Shown: positions 18,654 through 27,501 of the stretch, in pieces
How positions within the stretch are numbered: the stretch's first letter is position 1
Layout of the letters: every line of letters begins with the position of its first letter
Assembly: GCA_029261715.1 (NCBI GenBank)
Contig: JAJDAT010000030.1
Span: 121,398 to 185,397 of the forward strand
Length of the DNA stretch: 64,000 nucleotides
Origin: Nitrospinia bacterium
Lineage (GTDB): Bacteria > Nitrospinota > Nitrospinia > Nitrospinales > JAJDAT01
Reading direction: 5' to 3'
The notes under the pieces: model-generated
Seen by the model: only the letters and a program-made list of their open reading frames with translations
Database searches by the model: none
Told to the model about the DNA's origin: nothing
Made by a program: the position numbers and the translations under genes

Positions 18654-18829
18654 ATACCGTTGACTAAGTTTTTTAAAAATCTTAAAATTTATGGACAGGA
18701 CGCCCCGAAACCATAATACTCTTTAAATTAGATAATTAATACAATTTAATTCGGTTTCAGTCGCTTAAAATGGTAATCTATATAGACTTATCGGTGTTTT
18801 AACAGGATTAGGCAATATTTTTTTGTCTT

Positions 18830-18850
18830 TTTAGGGTGCCTTACCCTAAA
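18830..18850. promoter_or_regulatory. 21-bp perfect dyad upstream of leuC
   Basis: TTTAGGGT, a 5-base spacer and ACCCTAAA form a perfect 8+8 inverted repeat 70 bases before the leuC start. It could be a repressor site or a short RNA hairpin. It is not followed by a T tract, so it is not a terminator for the plus strand. Confidence 0.4.
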
Positions 18851-18919
18851 GCGCCTTTATTCAACAATTTTATCAATTAAAAAAGCTTTCGCTTTATATA
18901 AGTAAAAAGGTACCAAGTA

Positions 18920-20215
18920 ATGGGAATGACAATTACCGAAAAGATTCTTGCCGCCCACGCGCAAAGAGATCGTGTAGAACCAGGCGAAAATATTTGGGTA
19001 GACGTTGACGTATTAATGACTCATGACGTCTGCGGCCCAGGGACCATATCCATATTTAAAAAGCAATTTGGCAAACAAGCCAAAGTTTGGGATCCCGACA
19101 AAGTCGTAATCATACCAGACCATTATATTTTCACAAAAGATGAAAAAGCCAACAGAAACATAGATATCTTACGGGATTTTGTCAAAGAGCAGGACTTGCC
19201 CCATTATTATGACGTTGGGACAGAAAATTATAAAGGTGTTTGTCATGTCGCTCTGGCTGAAGAAGGATTCAACCGGCCAGGAGAAGTTCTTTTCGGAACC
19301 GACTCCCATACGTCCACATCCGGAGCGTTTGGCTTATTTTCTACCGGGATTGGAAATACGGACGCTGCTTTTATTTTAGGGACTGGAAAACTCTGGGTTC
19401 GCATACCAGAAACAATGCGTTTTGAATTTACCGGGGAATTTCCACCTTACATTATGGCTAAAGATATTCTCCTCCAAGTTATTGGCGATATTGGGGTTGA
19501 TGGAGCCACATACCGTTCTATGGAATGGACGGGCGAAGCTGTCATGTCGCTTTCTATGGAAGAAAGAATGACACTTTGCAATATGGCTATTGAGGCTGGA
19601 GGCAAAAACGGCATAATCGAAGCGGATCAAGTGACTAAAGAATATAACCAAGGGAAAACCTCAATTGACGGCCAATTCTACAGTTCAGATTCCGACGCAA
19701 AGTACTATTACAAAAAAACCTACGATGCATCCAAAATGGAACCTGTAGTCGCCAAACCGCATTCTCCAGACAATAAAGCGTTAGCCAGAGAATGCGAAGA
19801 CGTAAAATTGGACCGTTGTTACATTGGCTCCTGTACGGGAGGAAAAACTACAGACTTCATAGCTGCCGCAAAACTACTTAAGGGTAATACCGTCAAGATC
19901 GATACATACATTGTTCCGGCCACTGTAGAAGTTGAAAAAGATCTTTCTATTCAAAAAATCGAAGGCGAGACTCTTTTAGATATTTTTAAAAATGCAGGAT
20001 GTCGTATTGGCGAACCTTCATGCGCGGCATGCCTTGGAGGTCCAGCGGACACTTTTGGCCGCACGCAAGGCGAAGAAATTGTTATTTCAACAACAAATCG
20101 GAACTTTCCCGGTCGAATGGGTTCTAAAAAATCCTCAGTGTATTTAGCCGCTCCTTATACAGCTGCGGCTTCAGCCTTGACAGGGCATATTACCGACCCA
20201 AGAAAATTTCTATAA
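18920..20215 (+). CDS. leuC: 3-isopropylmalate dehydratase/homoaconitase-type large subunit
   Basis: A 431-residue aconitase-superfamily protein of the LeuC2/HacA type, which isomerises 2-isopropylmalate to 3-isopropylmalate in leucine synthesis (or homocitrate in some archaea). The [4Fe-4S] ligands are visible: a cysteine in GSCTGG near 307 and the pair in CAAC near 367-370. The GTDSHT segment is also present. The start MGMTITEKILAAHA is typical of the family. leuD follows after 80 bases. This is the shorter, split form found in many anaerobes and archaea rather than the long E. coli form. Confidence 0.92.
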   Translation: MGMTITEKILAAHAQRDRVEPGENIWVDVDVLMTHDVCGPGTISIFKKQFGKQAKVWDPDKVVIIPDHYIFTKDEKANRNIDILRDFVKEQDLPHYYDVGTENYKGVCHVALAEEGFNRPGEVLFGTDSHTSTSGAFGLFSTGIGNTDAAFILGTGKLWVRIPETMRFEFTGEFPPYIMAKDILLQVIGDIGVDGATYRSMEWTGEAVMSLSMEERMTLCNMAIEAGGKNGIIEADQVTKEYNQGKTSIDGQFYSSDSDAKYYYKKTYDASKMEPVVAKPHSPDNKALARECEDVKLDRCYIGSCTGGKTTDFIAAAKLLKGNTVKIDTYIVPATVEVEKDLSIQKIEGETLLDIFKNAGCRIGEPSCAACLGGPADTFGRTQGEEIVISTTNRNFPGRMGSKKSSVYLAAPYTAAASALTGHITDPRKFL

Positions 20216-20295
20216 ACAAGTAAGTTGATAATTTCTAGCTTGTAGAAAACTATCAACTTCCCAATTCATCCAACAAAAAATAATTTGCGCAACAT

Positions 20296-20859
20296 ATGAA
20301 AAAGATAATTGAAGGTCCGGCCTATGTGTTAGGCAACAATATAGATACAGATCAAATCATTCCTGCTGATAAATTGATGTATAGCCTCAGCGATCCCGAG
20401 GAAAAAAAGTTTTACGGTCAATTTGCTCTTTCTGGAGTTCCAGATGCGCAATCGGGTTTGCCAAAAGGCCAAATGTCATTTGTTAATGAAGGAGAGTTCT
20501 CCTCTCCCTATAAGATAATCGTAGGAGGTAACAATTTCGGGTGTGGTTCTTCACGAGAGCATGCGCCAGCTTGCCTAGAAATTGCCGGCGTAGAAGCGGT
20601 TGTCGCCGAATCTTTTGCCAGAATTTTTTATAGAAACTCTATCGACGGCGGCTTTTTTATTCCTTTTGAAACAGAAGTGTCCGTCTACCAAGAAATTGAA
20701 ACAGACGACATTCTTCGAATTGATGTTGAAAAAGGAACTCTAGAAAATAAAACAAAAAACAAAACATACAATTTAAAACCACTGGGAGACGTCGCTGACA
20801 TCATTGAAGCTGGCGATATTTTTCAATACGCTAAAAAAGCAGGTTTAATCAAAACCTAA
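20296..20859 (+). CDS. leuD: 3-isopropylmalate dehydratase small subunit
   Basis: A 187-residue swivelling domain partner of the upstream large subunit. It has the substrate-recognition loop GCGSSREHAP (about 82-91), the VLGNNIDTDQIIPA N-terminus and an AESFARIFYRN segment. Slightly longer than the usual 160-170 residues because of an extra loop near 40-60. Together with leuC it forms the heterodimeric Fe-S dehydratase. Confidence 0.93.
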   Translation: MKKIIEGPAYVLGNNIDTDQIIPADKLMYSLSDPEEKKFYGQFALSGVPDAQSGLPKGQMSFVNEGEFSSPYKIIVGGNNFGCGSSREHAPACLEIAGVEAVVAESFARIFYRNSIDGGFFIPFETEVSVYQEIETDDILRIDVEKGTLENKTKNKTYNLKPLGDVADIIEAGDIFQYAKKAGLIKT

Positions 20860-20994
20860 AAACCTTTATATCAAAAAAAAGCTTAGAAAACGTTTTTTTC
20901 CTTTTAGGACAAAGCGTTAAACATATTAATTTTAATAGCTAATTTATCCCCCATTTTCTCTGGTTCCGCCCATCCTCTGAAAGGAGTCGGGATA

Positions 20995-21831
20995 ATGTTC
21001 TTAAAAAGCATATCATTGTTTGTCTTTATTTTATTTGTGTCCTTCGGCTATGCAGAATCGTTGGAGCAAATAAATCCAAAAACTAAAACTGAAATCGCGC
21101 CTGCTGAAATGGTACTTGTACCAAAAGGTCCTTTCTACATCGGGAGTAGCGAAAAGGATATTGACTGGATAGTCGAAACCTTTTTTGCAGAATCCCGTGA
21201 TTGGTATTTAGATGAGACACCCTCTCAAGCTTTGTATTTAAATCAATTTTTTATTGATAAATACGAAGTTACAGTCGGAAAATATCAAAAGTTTCTCGAA
21301 GAAACCCGTAGAACAAAACCAAAATATCTGGACAACCCCAAATATAATAGTCCAAACCATCCAATTATTGGAGTCACCTGGCAAGACGCCGCAGATTACT
21401 GTTCTTGGTTAGGCAAACGACTTCCCACAGAAGCCGAATGGGAGAAAGCAGCACGTGGCGACGATGGCAGAAGATATCCTTGGGGAAATAACATAGGTAT
21501 TAAAAAAGCAAACGTGCGCGGAACGAAAGACTCATTTCGTTATAGTTCACCTGTCGGCAATTTCCCAGAAGGCCAAAGCCCCTATGGAGTAATGGACATG
21601 GCTGGCAACGCCTTCGAATGGACCCAGGATTGGTATAAACCTTTGCCCGGGAACGAAAGCGAAAACGACTTATATAGCCAAAGATTGAAAGTAATTAAAG
21701 GAGGTTCTTGGAAAGCTAATATGGACCTGGCGCGTTCAGCTTTAAGAGGAAAACAATTCCCACATCAAAGCGCTGACCATGTTGGATTTCGGTGCGTGAA
21801 GGGTACAGACAAAATCGCCTCATTAAATTAA
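20995..21831 (+). CDS. Secreted FGE-sulfatase (SUMF1) domain protein
   Basis: A 278-residue protein with an N-terminal signal peptide (hydrophobic 4-20, ending near GYAES). From about 35 to 270 it is a formylglycine-generating-enzyme-like domain (KYEVTVGKYQKFLEETRR, WLGKRLPTEAEWEKAARG, GNAFEWTQDWY, GGSWKANMDLARSALR, VGFRCVKG). The cysteine pair that makes true FGE catalytic is not visible in the usual place, so a non-sulfatase role as in PvdO or EgtB relatives is likely. A good AAAGGAG site precedes the ATG. It lies 22 bases upstream of the LRR gene. Confidence 0.87.
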   Translation: MFLKSISLFVFILFVSFGYAESLEQINPKTKTEIAPAEMVLVPKGPFYIGSSEKDIDWIVETFFAESRDWYLDETPSQALYLNQFFIDKYEVTVGKYQKFLEETRRTKPKYLDNPKYNSPNHPIIGVTWQDAADYCSWLGKRLPTEAEWEKAARGDDGRRYPWGNNIGIKKANVRGTKDSFRYSSPVGNFPEGQSPYGVMDMAGNAFEWTQDWYKPLPGNESENDLYSQRLKVIKGGSWKANMDLARSALRGKQFPHQSADHVGFRCVKGTDKIASLN

Positions 21832-21853
21832 AAAATCTTAAAAAGGAAGTCTC

Positions 21854-22633
21854 ATGCAATTAATAATTAAAATTAGTTTGGCAATATTTCTAGCCTTTGC
21901 GCTATGCGCGCCAACTCATGCCTATGACATGAGTAAACATAAGGGTAAAAAAGGCGGAAAACATGGCGGCCATGGTTATGGACGACCAAAAGGTCCACCT
22001 GCAGATATTCCTGGTCATATTAAGTCTCGAACTAACGAAGATGGAACAGCTATTAATTTAAATAATTCTCAAGTTGGCGTAAAGGGAATTACCTTTATGT
22101 CCAATGCTGAAAACTTAAAAAATCTTTCTAGCCTCGCTATGAAGACCAATCTTTTGAAAGACGAAGGCATTAAGGTTCTTGCAAGCTCGCCAACGTTTCA
22201 AAACCTGAAACAACTTTCTCTTTGGGATAACCACGTAACTAATGCGGGGGTTGAACTCATAGCAAGTTCTACAAACTTCAAAAAGTTAACTCAACTTAAT
22301 ATCGCTCAAAACTATATAACCGACGACGGCGTCACCGCTCTAGTAAATTCACCTAATGCAGCAAACCTGACTGTTTTAGACTTGAGTAAAAATAAAATCT
22401 CCGACGCGGGAGCTATTGCAATAGCCAATTCTCCACACCTAAAAAATTTGGTGCGACTTGATTTGTTTAAAAATCAAATCGGGGATAAAGGCTTAGAAGC
22501 CTTGCTCCACTCAAAATCTTTACCCAAATTAGAATTTTTGGATTTAGTCAGTAATCCTTACAACTTTGATAATGCTCTTATTCTGGAAAAAGGCGCAACG
22601 CTACCCTCCATTAAAAATTTAATCTTGTATTAA
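21854..22633 (+). CDS. Secreted leucine-rich-repeat protein, ribonuclease-inhibitor type
   Basis: A 259-residue protein. Residues 1-23 form a signal peptide (cleavage likely near THAYD). Residues 28-52 are rich in Lys, Gly and His (KHKGKKGGKHGGHGYG), a possible metal-binding or flexible tail. From 85 onwards there are about six LRR units of 24-28 residues of the pattern LxxLxLxxNxIxDxGxxALxxSP, like the RI-type repeats in large environmental bacteria. A likely partner of the upstream FGE-domain protein (same operon). Function unknown; protein binding is expected. Confidence 0.85.
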   Translation: MQLIIKISLAIFLAFALCAPTHAYDMSKHKGKKGGKHGGHGYGRPKGPPADIPGHIKSRTNEDGTAINLNNSQVGVKGITFMSNAENLKNLSSLAMKTNLLKDEGIKVLASSPTFQNLKQLSLWDNHVTNAGVELIASSTNFKKLTQLNIAQNYITDDGVTALVNSPNAANLTVLDLSKNKISDAGAIAIANSPHLKNLVRLDLFKNQIGDKGLEALLHSKSLPKLEFLDLVSNPYNFDNALILEKGATLPSIKNLILY

Positions 22634-22640
22634 AAAACAA

Positions 22641-22686
22641 AAAAAACCGGTAATAAATTTAGTCTTAAATTTATTACCGGTTTTTT
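22641..22686. terminator. Bidirectional Rho-independent terminator
   Basis: A perfect 21-bp stem with a 4-base GTCT loop. It has an A run at the left foot and a T run at the right foot, so it can end transcription from both sides: the LRR gene on plus and the sensor kinase gene on minus converge on it. Confidence 0.93.
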
Positions 22687-22724
22687 AGAATGACTTCTAC
22701 TTTCATCTATTCATACAATTATCT

Positions 22725-24767
22725 TCAAGCGCTAGCAACTTTCTCCAATGCTTCTTGAATTTTTTCAAATTCATAATCCTTCGTAAATCGCTCTAGTAAA
22801 GCAACAACACCTTCAAAACCTGAGTCTATGCTTTTCAATTCTTGAGTCAAAAGACTCATTTCAGTTAAGCTATAGGTACTTGCGGCTTTTCTTAACTTTT
22901 CTAACAAATCGCTTGGAATTTTAATACTCTCCAAATTGAGTTCTTTTCTCTCTTCAACAATTGAATCTTTTTCATCCTCAGGCCCGCTTTCTAATTCCAC
23001 ATCCAAAAATTCAGAAATGCAATCGAACACAATTTCAAATGAAAAAGGTTTTAAAATAAACTTACAAAAACCTTTTTCTTTAAAGTTTTCACGAAGGCCA
23101 TCGAAAATGGAAGTGGTTACGCAAACCACTTTTGGATTTTCAGGTCCATACTTTTCTCGTATAATTTGAGTCGCTTCAATGCCCCCCATTACTGGCATGT
23201 TGACATCCATAAATATAATGTCAGGCTGAAGTTTCTCTACCATCTCAACTCCTATTTTTCCATTTTCGGCTTTTATAACTTCCAATCCCATATCGACCAA
23301 AAATGTTTCGAGAACTCTTAGGTTTAATAAATTATCATCAACCACTAACGCTTTCACTTCTTGCCCTGGGGCGATTCTTAGAATTCGGTTTTTAGATTTC
23401 TTACCACTCTCTATCTCCTTTTCTGAAATAGGAAGATTCAAACTAAAATAAAACATAGAACCTTTGCCCAATGCCGACTCCACTCCAAGTTCCCCATCCA
23501 TCATTTCAATTTGCTTTTTAGTAATCGCCAGCCCTAACCCTGTCCCACCTTTTTTGCGTCCTTCATCTTCTTGCTGAAAAGGATCGAATATTTTTTTTAA
23601 CTGTTCTGTCGACATTCCCGTTCCTGAGTCAATAACTTCAAAACGATAGGCCAATTCCGTAGCGTTCGGTTTGGGCAATGGTATTCCTCTAATCAATATT
23701 TCGCCTTTATCAGTAAATTTAACTGCATTTCCAATAAGGTTGATCAGGATTTGCCTAATCTTACTAGGGTCACCTTCCACAAATAAAGGACCGCTTCTCG
23801 GCTTTTCCATTTTCCAAACCAGTCCTTTTTCTTCGCATCTAATTTGGAATAATGGCGACAAACTTTCAATCAATTCATCTAAATCAAAGGTCTCTAAATT
23901 CAGAGTCATTTTGCCTGCTTCGATCTTAGATAAATCTAGAATATCGTTGATGATTCCCAAAAGATGATCGCCACTATTTTTAATAGTTTGAATCTGATTC
24001 AACTGGTTTTCATTGAGATCCTTATCCCTTTGCAAAATCTGAGCAAACCCTAAAATGCCATTCATGGGAGTCCGTATTTCATGACTCATATTTGCCAAAA
24101 AAGCGCTCTTCGCTTGATTCGCTGTTTCAGCAGCTTGGATCGCTTTTCCTAATTCAGATTCCGCCCGTATTCGCTCATTTATTTCTTTTGTCTTTTCTTT
24201 ATTTTGCTTTTCTAAGTCTTCATTAACCGCTTGTACTTCTTTTTGCGCCTTCTCTAACTCAAGGTTTTGTTTAACCGCTCCTTGGTTTATCGATAAAAGA
24301 AGGTTAAAAACTTTCCTTCCTGTAGTTTCTATTTGATGAGTTTCGCCAAGATAGTCAAAATCTAAAACTTCAGGATATTCCTCGTAACAATTATTACTTT
24401 GATCAATTAAAATCCTATTTACTGTAGATAAAATGTATTCCGAGTCGTACGGCTTAGTAAATAAATAATCTACCTTGTTTGTTAAACATTTAAAAAGAGT
24501 CTCCATACCGGAAAGAGCTGTTACCACAGCGACGGGAATATCCTTAAGATTTGAATCTTCCTTCACCTTTGCACATAGCTCATATCCACCCATCTCAGGC
24601 ATATTGACATCTGAAATTATTAGATCGATATCACTCTCTGCAGCGATCTCTAAGGCTTCCATACCTGAATTCGCTTTTAAAACTTTAAACTTACCTTCTT
24701 CAAGGAATCGCTTTAGTAATTCCGCTTGCACTCTACTATTTTGGACGATAAGTATCGAGGCATTCAT
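22725..24767 (-). CDS. Hybrid histidine kinase, REC-HisKA-HATPase-REC
   Basis: A 680-residue cytoplasmic protein. The first receiver domain (about 1-120) has phosphoacceptor D53 in [12 protein letters not shown] coiled coil covers about 150-210. The HisKA domain has the H box [11 protein letters not shown] near 228, and the HATPase domain the usual N, G1 (DSGTGMS) and G2 ([11 protein letters not shown]) boxes. A second receiver (about 465-590) has Asp near 519 in [10 protein letters not shown], followed by an unassigned 85-residue C-terminus that may be an Hpt-like helical region, though no clear Hpt histidine was found. It has no transmembrane or sensory domain of its own, so its input probably comes through the first receiver. 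Confidence 0.92.
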   Translation of the reverse strand: MNASILIVQNSRVQAELLKRFLEEGKFKVLKANSGMEALEIAAESDIDLIISDVNMPEMGGYELCAKVKEDSNLKDIPVAVVTALSGMETLFKCLTNKVDYLFTKPYDSEYILSTVNRILIDQSNNCYEEYPEVLDFDYLGETHQIETTGRKVFNLLLSINQGAVKQNLELEKAQKEVQAVNEDLEKQNKEKTKEINERIRAESELGKAIQAAETANQAKSAFLANMSHEIRTPMNGILGFAQILQRDKDLNENQLNQIQTIKNSGDHLLGIINDILDLSKIEAGKMTLNLETFDLDELIESLSPLFQIRCEEKGLVWKMEKPRSGPLFVEGDPSKIRQILINLIGNAVKFTDKGEILIRGIPLPKPNATELAYRFEVIDSGTGMSTEQLKKIFDPFQQEDEGRKKGGTGLGLAITKKQIEMMDGELGVESALGKGSMFYFSLNLPISEKEIESGKKSKNRILRIAPGQEVKALVVDDNLLNLRVLETFLVDMGLEVIKAENGKIGVEMVEKLQPDIIFMDVNMPVMGGIEATQIIREKYGPENPKVVCVTTSIFDGLRENFKEKGFCKFILKPFSFEIVFDCISEFLDVELESGPEDEKDSIVEERKELNLESIKIPSDLLEKLRKAASTYSLTEMSLLTQELKSIDSGFEGVVALLERFTKDYEFEKIQEALEKVASA

Positions 24768-24782
24768 ATTCTTTGACTCATA

Positions 24783-25133
24783 ATTTTTTATATTTTCTTA
24801 AAAGAAAAAATCTAGATTCAACAGTTAACTAGACTTCTTCTCAATGTAGATTTAATGCACAGAATAACAGCCAAAACACCAAAATTACAAACGCCTTCTT
24901 GTATCAATTCTGTAACTTTATGAAAATCTAATAGAATGAGAGAATTCAATATTTCTGAAGAAATAAATCATTTCAAAACTTCAAAAAATAGAGTATTGAA
25001 CTCATCTGCGCTTAAGGAACTGCTTCGGTGGAATTAGGAAAAGAAGTGAAATTAGCCTATATAACTTAGCATTTCCGCTAACGATATTACATAGCTACAC
25101 AAAACTAGACAATATCTGGTTATAGTTATCGAG
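24783..25133. other. AT-rich non-coding stretch
   Basis: This lies upstream of the kinase gene. I see no open frame with a ribosome binding site, no RNA gene and no repeat here. The promoter of the kinase gene should lie within it. Confidence 0.5.
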
Positions 25134-25174
25134 AGCCAAAACTCTGAATCAAAACCAAATTCATAGTTTTGGCT
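25134..25174. other. Stem-loop with a competing alternative pairing
   Basis: AGCCAAAACT at 25134-25143 pairs with AGTTTTGGCT at 25165-25174. After a single C/T mismatch the stem continues as TGAAT/ATTCA around a 9-base loop. In addition CGAGAGC at 25130-25136 can pair with GCTCTCG at 25197-25203, which shares bases with the first stem. There is no T tract on either side. Confidence 0.5.
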
Positions 25175-25219
25175 TAACCATATCAAAAAATTAAAAGCTC
25201 TCGAAGAATAGGAAAAGTT

Positions 25220-25267
25220 CTATTTGGTTACACTCATAACATCCTCATGTATACCTTTGGCTGCTTT
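25220..25267 (-). pseudogene. Remnant of an nfnB/gltD-like gene, last 15 codons
   Basis: Reading minus, this short tract encodes KAAKGIHEDVMSVTK and a stop. It is almost the same as the C-terminus of the intact gene at 35298-36725 (KAAKGIHDYVMSLTK, stop), with about 83 percent DNA identity by eye over 48 bases that extends a little past the stop. The remainder of the gene is gone; the tract sits directly after the stop of the cytochrome c fusion gene. It looks like the tail of a lost paralogue or of a recombination event. Confidence 0.7.
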
Positions 25268-25270
25268 TAT

Positions 25271-26782
25271 TCAAAAATCTATTGAAATCCATACAGGAGT
25301 AATCGAATTAATCTCTATTTCGGGATTTAATTGTACTATCGCGGCTCCTTTCGCGCCAATACGCCGATTAGCAGAGAAAGTGATGGGTGGTCCATAACCT
25401 GTTGAAAACCGATAGAATGTTTTTATAATTTTTACTAACTTTTCTTGCTGTAACTTTCTACCCGCTTCTTTTAACGCATGGTGTATAACCTTAGCTATCG
25501 TCAACGTCCAAAGCTGCGCCATAAAATTATGCTGAGACAGCTTTCGCTGTTTTGTTAGTTTGTTATATTCCTCAATTCCATTTTCGTCTGCAAATTCGGG
25601 AACGGGAGGCATTGCGGCAAAAACAGGAGCCGGATATTTCAATAGTTTATTAAACGTCTTCAATCGCTTACTTGAACTTTGGATCAACAATATTGGGAAC
25701 GTTTTCTTTTTATTAAGTTCATCTAGCAAGTTTTCTACTGTCGCATCCGAAGCCTCTATAAATAAGGCTGTTGAGCTTTGCAAATTTTCGTCCAACCACT
25801 TTCCTATTAACTCTGGCGCTTTCAACTTATTCTCTGTAATGTCTGGCGTTACAAACACCATTTGCTTCAAAGGAATTCCAAGTTTTTCTTTGGAAAACTT
25901 TATCAACGCTTCGGTCGAGAGTTTGCTTGAATCTATTTTTGAATAGAGACTGAATGAATTCTTTCGCTTTCTCAAATCTGTTGAATGACCGAAGAGTTGA
26001 ATGACCGGCAGGGATTCCTGGTATTGAAAGCCTGATTGTTGATCTTTATTTCTCGCTAAGTAATTTTCCATTTTCAAACTTAGTATTACAAAGACAGGGT
26101 TATTTCTAAAAAAAGTATCATCTCTAAATACCAATCGAACTTTTCGCCCATAAACGCCTCCACTCTGATTGACATCGGTAAAGTAAGCGTTTAAAACCAT
26201 CTTCATCGCTTGGTTCATTGACTTCAATTTAGGGTTATCGGAAAGGTTAACCCCCACCCAAATATTTCCTTCATCAATCCCGGTTGGAACAGACACTTCT
26301 ATCTTTTGTAAAAAGTTCAATAGGCTCTCCAACTCATAATCCGTCAACTTATAACGCGGCATAGTATGAGATAAAGTTTGTCCTGCGGAATCAACTCCAG
26401 TAAGCAACACCCTCTTGAATGTTTCTATTGTGTAGGAAGGTCTTTGTCGGCCAGTGGGTAATTGAAATAGGTAGGGTTTGGTCAAATAGCGCCAAGTGAT
26501 GTTGGGCGATTCAATGCCGCCCTCCTTACGCCCTTTTCCATCCATGCCATGACAATTTTTGCATGGGAACAACTTAACTGGAGCTTCGGCAGATGACTTT
26601 CCAATGAGCGCGAAACTCTGATCGGAATATGTTTTTCCTTTCAGATATATGGAAGCCCCTACATCTATTAATTCGTTAGCTTTATTATCCTGGGCGTATA
26701 CATTAAAGACTGACAAAAAGAATATGCATATGAGCCACAAGAAGAGGAGTTTTTTAGTCATTCGATTCAATGCAATTCTCAT
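25271..26782 (-). CDS. Cytochrome c fused to a periplasmic substrate-binding domain
   Basis: A 503-residue protein. A signal peptide covers about 8-30 (an ATG at residue 8 is an equally good start). Residues 35-155 form a class I c-type cytochrome: the haem motif CKNCH (C74, C77, H78) and a likely distal Met141 in SHTMPRY. From about 165 to 480 the sequence resembles a leucine/amide-type ABC substrate-binding protein (IWVGVNLSDNPKLKSMNQAMKM is cut short here as its first strand-helix). The combination is unusual: a ligand-binding lobe tied to a haem. It lies in the same minus-strand group as SCO1, a beta-propeller and a giant multicopper oxidase, so a periplasmic electron-transfer role is likely. 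Confidence 0.8.
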   Translation of the reverse strand: MRIALNRMTKKLLFLWLICIFFLSVFNVYAQDNKANELIDVGASIYLKGKTYSDQSFALIGKSSAEAPVKLFPCKNCHGMDGKGRKEGGIESPNITWRYLTKPYLFQLPTGRQRPSYTIETFKRVLLTGVDSAGQTLSHTMPRYKLTDYELESLLNFLQKIEVSVPTGIDEGNIWVGVNLSDNPKLKSMNQAMKMVLNAYFTDVNQSGGVYGRKVRLVFRDDTFFRNNPVFVILSLKMENYLARNKDQQSGFQYQESLPVIQLFGHSTDLRKRKNSFSLYSKIDSSKLSTEALIKFSKEKLGIPLKQMVFVTPDITENKLKAPELIGKWLDENLQSSTALFIEASDATVENLLDELNKKKTFPILLIQSSSKRLKTFNKLLKYPAPVFAAMPPVPEFADENGIEEYNKLTKQRKLSQHNFMAQLWTLTIAKVIHHALKEAGRKLQQEKLVKIIKTFYRFSTGYGPPITFSANRRIGAKGAAIVQLNPEIEINSITPVWISIDF

Positions 26783-26820
26783 TCAAGCGGAAAAATTTGG
26801 TTATCAATCTTTTAAGGAAT

Positions 26821-26909
26821 CTCTAATAATTTAATATTTTTACTTGTGGCAACTCTCAAGCCCTTATTTCATAAGGCTCACTCGTGGCCAAAAACAGTTT
26901 TTAGAGGTT
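26821..26909. repeat. Intergenic 89-bp repeat, copy B
   Basis: Second copy of the element at 9951-10039, same orientation, ends CTCTAA and TTAGAG. It fills almost the whole gap between the SCO1 gene and the cytochrome c fusion gene, so it was inserted between two genes of one functional group. Confidence 0.8.
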
Positions 26910-26913
26910 CATC

Positions 26914-27501
26914 TTAATTATTTAACCACTTTTCCAGCTCTGTATGCAAAACGACTGAAGAACTAATGCCGTCTAATCGCTTCCAGTCGCCAATACGTTC
27001 ATGGCCCAACAACACAAAAGTAGAATGGTCTGAAATATCAGGAGAGAATGCTTGTAGCGACTTGAGCAAAGCGTCGATATCTGTCTTTGCGCCAGTCACC
27101 TGTGTCCACCCAGCTCCCACTCCAAATGCTTGGCTCCACTCCTTTAAACGTTCTGGAGTGTCCTTCACAGGATCGATTGTAATCGAGATTAAATAAACGT
27201 CTTTACCCGCGCGACTTCCTAAAGAGTCGTGCAGTTGCCCGAAATAGAAGCCGCTCAAAGGGCATGATAACTCGCAAGAAGTATAAATAAAATTAATCGC
27301 AACAACTTTATCTTTGATCAAGTCTTTATAAAATCGAACCGGTTTTCCATCCTGCGTTATCACGGGAACATTTGGAATATTAATAGAACCAACAGGTAGT
27401 TCCTTCGCTTCCAATAACGTAAAAGCAGACAAAAACCAAACCACTAACGCCAAAGAAGCAAAAAAAGCTCTATGCAAATTTTTTATACCCACCATAAACA
27501 T
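26914..27501 (-). CDS. SCO1/SenC/PrrC family copper chaperone
   Basis: A 195-residue thioredoxin-fold protein with an N-terminal membrane anchor or signal peptide (about 10-31). The copper ligands of SCO proteins are all present: C76 and C80 in TSCELSC, and H159 in SDHSTF. Members deliver Cu to the CuA site of oxidases or reduce its cysteines; some serve other cuproenzymes. Its ATG overlaps the stop of the upstream beta-propeller gene (TAATG), so the two are translationally coupled. The giant multicopper oxidase gene just upstream is a likely client (inference). Confidence 0.92.
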   Translation of the reverse strand: MFMVGIKNLHRAFFASLALVVWFLSAFTLLEAKELPVGSINIPNVPVITQDGKPVRFYKDLIKDKVVAINFIYTSCELSCPLSGFYFGQLHDSLGSRAGKDVYLISITIDPVKDTPERLKEWSQAFGVGAGWTQVTGAKTDIDALLKSLQAFSPDISDHSTFVLLGHERIGDWKRLDGISSSVVLHTELEKWLNN

